From an uncultured Litorivicinus sp. (GTDB taxonomy: Bacteria > Pseudomonadota > Gammaproteobacteria > Pseudomonadales > Litorivicinaceae), in the NCBI GenBank assembly GCA_902541775.1, contig CACBSE010000004.1:1-64000 (forward strand): DNA of 64,000 bases, in the 5' to 3' direction. Under the pieces are notes generated by a model. It saw nothing but the letters and a program-made list of their open reading frames with translations. It did no database searches and was not told where the DNA came from. The position numbers were made by a program, and so were the translations under genes. Shown here one piece after another: positions 59,163 to 64,000 of the stretch (position 1 is the first letter of the stretch; every line of letters starts with the position of its first letter).

Positions 59163-59883
59163 GGTCTGCTTTATACCTGCTCGATCGGGTTCGAAGCGTT
59201 TAAAAAATAAGAACCAAGAGAAGGTCTCGGGACTAACCCTGATTGGGTGGGCAATGTTGGCCGCAAAACTTACTGATGTCTTTGATGAAATCGTTCTTAG
59301 CTCAGACTCTGAGAAATACTTTACTGATGCTCTTATCGAAATTGAAGAGCTCGGTATGAGTACTGACGATATTAAGCTTGACAAGCGAGACAGGGCAGAT
59401 GCTGGTTCCAAGATCAAAATTTTCGATTATATAAAATCCGGATTTCGTCATCCTGTTATGAGCGAGCCACATGGCATGCTAGTGCAAATGTTGCCAACGT
59501 CTCCGTTTCGACAAGTGTCGCTTATTCGAGAATCGATCATACAATGTGCGAAGACGAAAAAGAGTAGTTTTGCCGCAGCCCCCTATGATTTCCATGTGTC
59601 TTTCGCGTTTGAAACACTAAACGGTTCTTGGTCGCCCTTGCTGGGTCACGAAAGTCCTATGGTTTCAGGGCAAACACAAAGTCAAGACCAAAAAAAGTAC
59701 CTTCACCCTTGTGGCTCATTTTACATAATAAACACGGGTTGCATCCAAAACATGCAAACTATCTATCACCAGTCAGAGCCTGTCGAGGTTGACCGATTAT
59801 CTGCCCTGGATGTTGATACTGCTGAGGATCTCGATTACTTAAGATTACTCGCAGCTGATCCAAGAACAATTCTCAACCGATAA
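59149..59883 (+). CDS. NeuA/PseF-type CMP-sugar cytidylyltransferase
   Basis: 244 residues. N-terminal nucleotide-binding motif IPARSGSKRLKNKN, then QMLPTSPFRQVSLIRESI and the C-terminal VDTAEDLDYLRLL. It activates a nonulosonic acid with CTP to give the CMP sugar used by a transferase. Together with the two preceding genes it forms a compact synthesis cassette; the upstream dehydratase/aminotransferase steps of pseudaminic or legionaminic pathways are not in this window. Confidence 0.85.
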   Translation: MDGSKVCFIPARSGSKRLKNKNQEKVSGLTLIGWAMLAAKLTDVFDEIVLSSDSEKYFTDALIEIEELGMSTDDIKLDKRDRADAGSKIKIFDYIKSGFRHPVMSEPHGMLVQMLPTSPFRQVSLIRESIIQCAKTKKSSFAAAPYDFHVSFAFETLNGSWSPLLGHESPMVSGQTQSQDQKKYLHPCGSFYIINTGCIQNMQTIYHQSEPVEVDRLSALDVDTAEDLDYLRLLAADPRTILNR

Positions 59884-60199
59884 TCTAGCGAAGAGACGGT
59901 CTTTCGATTAATAGCTTGGGAAGGATGCTGGAAACCTCCCGGACTTAACTGGAAGGATGAAGCTTTGAGTCTTGGGAAGACTGAAAAACAACGTTTGGTG
60001 GAAGAGCCTGCGAACCGTATTGATCGCGGCAGTTTCAATTATTTTTGATCTTTTAATCTCATGGGAGATTATTTGAAAAGCTCACACTGCCATAGAGGTC
60101 TACAATGTTTTCATATTCACGATATATAAAAACTGGCCACTTGTGTTTTAACCCTTTGGTTTGCATTTCACATTTTCAAAACTAGTTCGGAGATCTTGC
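59884..60199 (+). other. 316-base gap after the NeuA-like gene, with an open-frame remnant
   Basis: The frame of the cytidylyltransferase continues open for ~54 codons past its stop (59884-60048), reading protein-like with three Trp (AWEGCWKPPGLNW) but no good start. The rest is AT-rich with a TATATAAAA stretch near 60120. No confident promoter, terminator or RNA gene is seen. Confidence 0.4.
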
Positions 60200-61609
60200 A
60201 TGATCCAACAAAATGAATTGGTCGATATTTTTTTAAGAGAGGAGTCGAAGGGTGACTGTTGGACTCTTAATTTTGGAGGTATTTCCCTTTGGCCGCTATT
60301 GAGGATGTGTCTTTACTTTGCGTGGAGGAGTAAACAAACCGCCCTGTCAGAACCGGCGGATACAGGCCTGACATTTAATTCTGATTCTTTATTATCTGGC
60401 GAATTCGGCACCACGCAAAAAGCAGGTAAAAAGCAAGTTATGCTCATCTCTCGCGATGACGCGCTCAATGACAAAGTTGACGGTAAATTGTTCGATAAAT
60501 TTATCTCGTCTATCGCTATTTTATTTAGTCGTTTTCATGATGTTGCAGTTGTGTCATACACGCCCGAGAAAAAAAACCGATTCGATCATACAGTTGATCT
60601 GTCTCGGCATTTAGATCTCTCGAATAATGAAATCTCACTCAATATTAGTCGGGAAGACCTGAATACGATCGAATCCTATATCTCCTATATTTGCGATGAG
60701 TGTCATCTTTCAGTAACACTAGAAACTCTTCTACACGCGTTTGGATATTGTGCGAGTGGACAGTCTTTTTGGTCAAAGATCTTTGAGGAATCTAAGCCGG
60801 ATATTGTTATTACAACTTGTTTCTATGTGCCATTTCTAACCGGTGCGTGCGTCGCTGCTCGTGAAAGAGGAATACGTTTTGTCGATATGCAGCATGGTAG
60901 GGTTGGAACTAATCATCCGGTAATGTCCAATTGGGATTTTCGAAAGGCTCAATCAGACGTGGGAAATTTTTTCCCGTCAGATTTCTGGTGTTGGACAGAA
61001 GAAAATGTGCGCCAGATCCAAACGACATGGAGAGGCTCAGACGATATTCCAAAAACGTCCGTCTTTGGGAATCCTTGGCAATTTGTGCGCTCAAAAAAAA
61101 TAATCGATGAAAAGTCCGCAAGGATTGGAAAAAGATCGAATCGGATTGTATTGGTTGCGCTTCAGCCTATTCCGGATTCATTTCCTCTCTTTATGATACA
61201 AGCATTGAAGAAATATCCAGATTTGCGGGTTTGGGTGAGACCTCATCCTCACCAAATTGGTGCCGTATCGGAAATCGAAAACGCTGTTAGAGAAAAGGGA
61301 TTACGCAATTTCCTAGTCAGATCCAAAACCGAACTGTATTCAGAATTTGAGCAGATAGATCTCGTCATTACCGCATTCTCAACAGTTGCCACGGAAGCAT
61401 GTGATTTTGGTTTGCCAGTAATTTTGACACATCCGAACGCCGAGGCTGCGTTCGCTGGGATGATAGATAATCAAAAGATCTTTTATTGTAGCAATGAAAT
61501 AGAGAGCATAAATGCTTTACAAGTTTGCACCTCTGGTACGGAGGTTAAATTCTGCAGGGAGTCAACCGCGCTACCCGATTTCGAAAGTATGGCAAGTTGT
61601 TTTGACTAA
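60200..61609 (+). CDS. Capsule-type GT-B glycosyltransferase-like protein
   Basis: 469 residues from ATG 60200 (GGAG eight bases upstream; an earlier ATG at 60161 adds 13 residues without a ribosome site). The C-terminal half has marks of GT-B/capsular polysaccharide transferases: FVDMQHGRVGTNHP, LRVWVRPHPHQ and LVITAFSTVATEACDFGLPV. No membrane helices. A reasonable guess is transfer of the CMP-activated sugar to flagellin, taking the place of Maf-type transferases, which are absent here. Confidence 0.65.
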   Translation: MIQQNELVDIFLREESKGDCWTLNFGGISLWPLLRMCLYFAWRSKQTALSEPADTGLTFNSDSLLSGEFGTTQKAGKKQVMLISRDDALNDKVDGKLFDKFISSIAILFSRFHDVAVVSYTPEKKNRFDHTVDLSRHLDLSNNEISLNISREDLNTIESYISYICDECHLSVTLETLLHAFGYCASGQSFWSKIFEESKPDIVITTCFYVPFLTGACVAARERGIRFVDMQHGRVGTNHPVMSNWDFRKAQSDVGNFFPSDFWCWTEENVRQIQTTWRGSDDIPKTSVFGNPWQFVRSKKIIDEKSARIGKRSNRIVLVALQPIPDSFPLFMIQALKKYPDLRVWVRPHPHQIGAVSEIENAVREKGLRNFLVRSKTELYSEFEQIDLVITAFSTVATEACDFGLPVILTHPNAEAAFAGMIDNQKIFYCSNEIESINALQVCTSGTEVKFCRESTALPDFESMASCFD

Positions 61610-61683
61610 ACATATTTCGCTCTAATGCCGCCTGGTAACACCGTCTTAGCGATCTTCCACCTGCGAACGATGTCAAATTAACT

Positions 61684-61700
61684 TTGGCCCGCATTTTGCG
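61684..61700 (+). promoter_or_regulatory. Sigma-54 promoter for the oxygenase gene
   Basis: TTGGCCCGCATTTTGCG with exact GG-N10-GC spacing. The predicted start near 61711 is ~26 bases before the ATG, similar to fleR and flgP. Confidence 0.65.
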
Positions 61701-61737
61701 TACAGAACAAAGTCTAACGATATCGGAAGGATAAAAA

Positions 61738-62334
61738 ATGTATAACGCAGAAATTGGGATCTTAGAGGGTCGATTAGCTGCAAGGGAAATAGCAAATTTG
61801 CTTCAGTTGAGCGAGCAAATAAAACAATCGGGTTCCAAAAGATTAGGAACAACAATTTCGATTTGGGAGGTCATGTTTTCTGACTTAAACTATTTCTGCA
61901 CTGAGGGAAGCGCCAGGACCTTATCCAATCTGATCAACTTCGTCGCACCTCCAAAATCACTTTCCCTCGAAAAATTCTGGGTTGTGGAGAGCTCATACGA
62001 GAACGTAGATGCCTCAAAGCTGCCTTTCCTCCCACATTTTGATGTCAAAAGAACCACCAAGATAATGGTTTATTTGTCGGATGTTGATACAAACGATGGA
62101 CCAATGTTTATCGCAAAAAACGTTAGCCCAACTCAATTCGAAAAAAGACGATGTGGAGTAACCCTGAAAGGCCAGAATGTTGTAACCAATACAAATCTAA
62201 CTTTTGAGCCACTGATTGGCCCCGCGGGCCACTTTCACGTTTTTGATACGAACATCCCTCATTTTGCTGGTAGGCCTGGCCAAGGCGGTTCAAGGACAGT
62301 CTTACGTCTCGATTTCGTGCATCCTCACCAATGA
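61738..62334 (+). CDS. 2-oxoglutarate/Fe(II) oxygenase (PhyH-like) in the flagellar locus
   Basis: 198 residues. Iron triad HxD...H is seen as PHFDVKRTTKIMVYLSDV and FDTNIPHFAGRPG, and the 2-oxoglutarate-binding Arg in GGSRTVLRLDFV; NDGPMFIAKN fits the PhyH fold. GAAGGA precedes the ATG. Enzymes of this type hydroxylate small molecules, sugars or amino-acid side chains. A sigma-54 promoter and its position between flagellin sugar genes and the second flagellin suggest it modifies flagellin or its sugar; this is inference. Confidence 0.75.
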   Translation: MYNAEIGILEGRLAAREIANLLQLSEQIKQSGSKRLGTTISIWEVMFSDLNYFCTEGSARTLSNLINFVAPPKSLSLEKFWVVESSYENVDASKLPFLPHFDVKRTTKIMVYLSDVDTNDGPMFIAKNVSPTQFEKRRCGVTLKGQNVVTNTNLTFEPLIGPAGHFHVFDTNIPHFAGRPGQGGSRTVLRLDFVHPHQ

Positions 62335-62428
62335 TCGGTTGACTTTGAAATGGTCGGATACTACCGATTAATTATCTGTTCTTTTATATAGTCCTAATTC
62401 GAAAAAACTAAGCATTCGATGCCAAAAC

Positions 62429-62649
62429 GTTCGCTTGTAATAACGAGTGGGCGCTCTTTGCAGGCAATTTAGCTCCGCTCAGGTTTCCTAATCTTTCCAA
62501 ATATTTCCGAATTTTCGAACTTTAATTTCCAAGCTTACATGTTCGCTTGTAATAACGAGTGGGCGCTCCTTGCAGGCAATTTAGCTCCGGTCAGGTTTCC
62601 TGATCTTTCCAAATATTTCCGAACTTTCGAACTTTTATTTCCAAAGCTT
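62429..62649 (+). repeat. Tandem duplication of a ~108-base block upstream of flagellin 2
   Basis: Copies at 62429-62536 and 62541-62649, period 112, both beginning GTTCGCTTGTAATAACGAGT and ending AAGCTT. About seven differences (six substitutions and a one-base insertion). No open frame is conserved, so it is probably regulatory. Confidence 0.95.
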
Positions 62650-62663
62650 GGCAAGGCGTTGCC
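62650..62663 (+). repeat. Short inverted repeat GGCAA-GGCG-TTGCC
   Basis: Perfect 5-base arms with a 4-base spacer, ending 20 bases before the FliA -35 element. Possible operator site. Confidence 0.5.
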
Positions 62664-62683
62664 ATAAGAATTGCCATATAGGC

Positions 62684-62710
62684 TAAAGCTTTCCAGGATA
62701 TTGCCGATAT
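62684..62710 (+). promoter_or_regulatory. FliA (sigma-28) promoter for flagellin 2
   Basis: TAAA (62684-62687), 15 bases, GCCGATAT (62703-62710): 7/8 for the -10 box. ~60 bases before the ATG. Confidence 0.85.
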
Positions 62711-62772
62711 TTCTCTCAACGGCGGTGAATGTTTGCCGGGTGGTGCAAAAAATTTTGACGAGGAGATCGACA

Positions 62773-64000
62773 ATGGCACTTGTAGTAAATACGAATATCG
62801 CGTCTCTAGTTGCTCAGAATAATCTGTCAGCTAATCGCAGTGAAATGGAAAAGGCCATGGAGCGTTTATCTTCTGGTCTAAGGGTGAACAACGCGCGCGA
62901 CGATGCGGCAGGCCTTGCAATTGCGACACGTATGGATTCTCAGATTCGTGGGATGACAAAAGCTGTCCAGAATGCCAATGATGCCATCTCGCTGACGCAG
63001 ACAGCGTCGGGTGCGCACAAAGAGATAAGAGAGATGCTGCAGCGTATGCGTGAGCTAGCTGTCCAGTCATCCAATACCACAAATAATTCAACAGACCGAG
63101 CTTCGTTGGACGCAGAAGTTGCTCAATTGGTTGCTGAAATTGATCAAATTGCTGTGGATACACGGTTTAACAACCAGGCTATTCTTGACGGAAGTTACGC
63201 CGCCAACATTCAGACCGGGGCATTTTTGGGACAGGACCTTGGCTTCTCTATCGACTCGATGAAGACAGCTGATCTGGGCTTGGTCACGACAGGCTCGTCG
63301 ACAGGTGTTTCGACGTCCACCTATATTGGTGGCAGAACAAATCTGGCTCCCTCGCACGGGGCGATTGAAGCTGGCGATATTTTGATCAATGGTCAGGCGA
63401 TGGCTGCGATTGCTGCAGCTGACGAAATCACTGATGTTGTGGACAATATCAACACAAATATTGAAGGGGTTACGGCGTCTGCCTTTAACGAGGTCGTAAT
63501 GCGTGACGTTGGTACTGGTCAAGCTACGGCCGGCACAATTTTGGTGGGTATTCAGAATGTTGGTTCCTCATCAAATGCTGATGACGTAACAACCCAGACC
63601 TTCCTCATTAACCAGGATTCGGCTAATTTGGAAGAACTGGCTGGATTGATCGTTACTGAGTCAGAGGGACGAATTTCGGCGAGTGTAAATTCCGATGGAA
63701 AACTGGTGCTGTCAAACGATACTGGCGCTGCGATATTGGTGAAAGATACCTCAACTAGTGCGTCCGCAACAGGACTTGGTACCGGCGTGAATCACGATGA
63801 AACACTGGCAGCTGACGGTAACTCAGGGACCCCATCTGTCTCCACAACTACCTCTAACGATGCGCGGGTATTCCATGGATTCCTCAAGTTGGAATCAGAT
63901 ACTGGCGACCGAATCACGATTGAAAAAGGATTGGGGGTATCGTCTGGGGCTATCGGAACGCAAACAGAGCTAGCACTTCTTGGACTTCAGCAGTTAAATG
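62773..64000 (+). CDS. Second flagellin, partial (3' end outside window)
   Basis: At least 409 residues; the frame is open to the right edge. Standard flagellin N-terminus (MALVVNTNIASLVAQNNLSA, AMERLSSGLRVNNARDDAAG, LAIATRMDSQIRGMTKAVQN, VDTRFNNQAILDG). The outer-domain part visible (from ~175) contains no module A and no C-terminal D1/D0, so the protein is also larger than a minimal flagellin. It differs from FliC1 both in sequence and in having a FliA rather than a sigma-54 promoter. GAGGAG lies ahead of the ATG. Confidence 0.95.
   Translation, partial: MALVVNTNIASLVAQNNLSANRSEMEKAMERLSSGLRVNNARDDAAGLAIATRMDSQIRGMTKAVQNANDAISLTQTASGAHKEIREMLQRMRELAVQSSNTTNNSTDRASLDAEVAQLVAEIDQIAVDTRFNNQAILDGSYAANIQTGAFLGQDLGFSIDSMKTADLGLVTTGSSTGVSTSTYIGGRTNLAPSHGAIEAGDILINGQAMAAIAAADEITDVVDNINTNIEGVTASAFNEVVMRDVGTGQATAGTILVGIQNVGSSSNADDVTTQTFLINQDSANLEELAGLIVTESEGRISASVNSDGKLVLSNDTGAAILVKDTSTSASATGLGTGVNHDETLAADGNSGTPSVSTTTSNDARVFHGFLKLESDTGDRITIEKGLGVSSGAIGTQTELALLGLQQLN

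Larger units (their letters stand above)
62335..62683 (+). other. Gene-free leader region upstream of flagellin 2
   Basis: 438 bases separate the oxygenase from flagellin 2. An ATCGGT/ACCGAT dyad (62334-62339 with 62363-62368) just after the stop is a weak terminator candidate. The 112-base-period repeat, an inverted repeat and the FliA promoter fill the rest. Confidence 0.6.

Noticed and set aside
62448-62463. GTGGGCGCTCTTTGCA in each tandem copy as sigma-54 promoters
   Set aside because: Spacing between GG and GC is 9 bases, and flagellin 2 already has a good FliA promoter.
62429-62649. Integron attC sites or a CRISPR array
   Set aside because: Only two direct copies at 112-base period, no attC core pair, no spacer-repeat pattern and no integrase.
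62647-62663. TTGGCAAGGCGTTGCC as a sigma-54 promoter before flagellin 2
   Set aside because: GG-N9-GC spacing; better explained as an inverted repeat.

Overview
The window is one long flagellar gene cluster, about 56 kb, followed by a small sugar-modification island and a second flagellin gene that runs off the right edge. The gene set points to a motile gammaproteobacterium, probably marine, with polar flagella of the Vibrio/Pseudomonas/Oceanospirillales type. It has FleQ- and FleR-type sigma-54 activators, FlhF/FleN, FliA/FlgM, H-ring proteins FlgP and FlgT, and many matches to sigma-54 (-24/-12) and FliA (sigma-28) promoters. I see no tRNA, rRNA, CRISPR array, insertion sequence or chemotaxis gene.

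Layout. 1-1712: 3' end of motB, a secreted Sel1-repeat protein, fliS. 1793-14498: fleQ, fleR, fliEFGHIJ, fliKLMNO. 14628-20852: fliPQR-flhB, then three unfamiliar membrane or coiled-coil genes. 20849-27060 (minus strand): flhA, flhF, fleN, fliA and two unknown genes. 27297-31320: flgP, flgT, a LysM-like gene, a second FliK-like gene and a lone FlhB C-terminal domain. 31331-33754 (minus): flgA, flgM, flgN and an SH3-like membrane protein. 33958-48576: flgBCDEFGHIJKL. 48855-56610: a giant flagellin, fliD, flaG. 56724-62334: NeuB-like synthase with a cupin domain, DapA/NanA-type aldolase, NeuA-type cytidylyltransferase, a glycosyltransferase-like protein and a 2-oxoglutarate oxygenase. 62773 onward: the second flagellin.

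The most unusual feature is coordinated enlargement of the external axial proteins: hook FlgE is 1381 residues, FlgK 1152, FlgL 523, flagellin FliC1 1667 and cap FliD 741, while the rod and basal-body proteins keep normal sizes. A repeat of about 85 residues (module A) occurs twice in the hook, four times in the giant flagellin and three times in the cap. This is a family of surface modules shared by three different axial structures.

Regulation also looks rewired. FleQ lacks its N-terminal domain, the FleS kinase gene is missing between fleQ and fleR, FleR has a degenerate receiver without its phospho-acceptor aspartate, and FlhF has lost key GTPase motifs. Sigma-54 promoters, each with exact GG-N10-GC spacing, precede fleR, fliK, fliP, flhA, flgP, flgB, fliC1 and the oxygenase gene. 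FliA-type promoters precede fliS, fliD, flaG, flgM and the second flagellin. The expected order is therefore FleQ, then sigma-54 structural genes including the giant flagellin, then FliA-dependent late genes. All functional statements come from motifs read by eye and recalled family knowledge; no searches were run.
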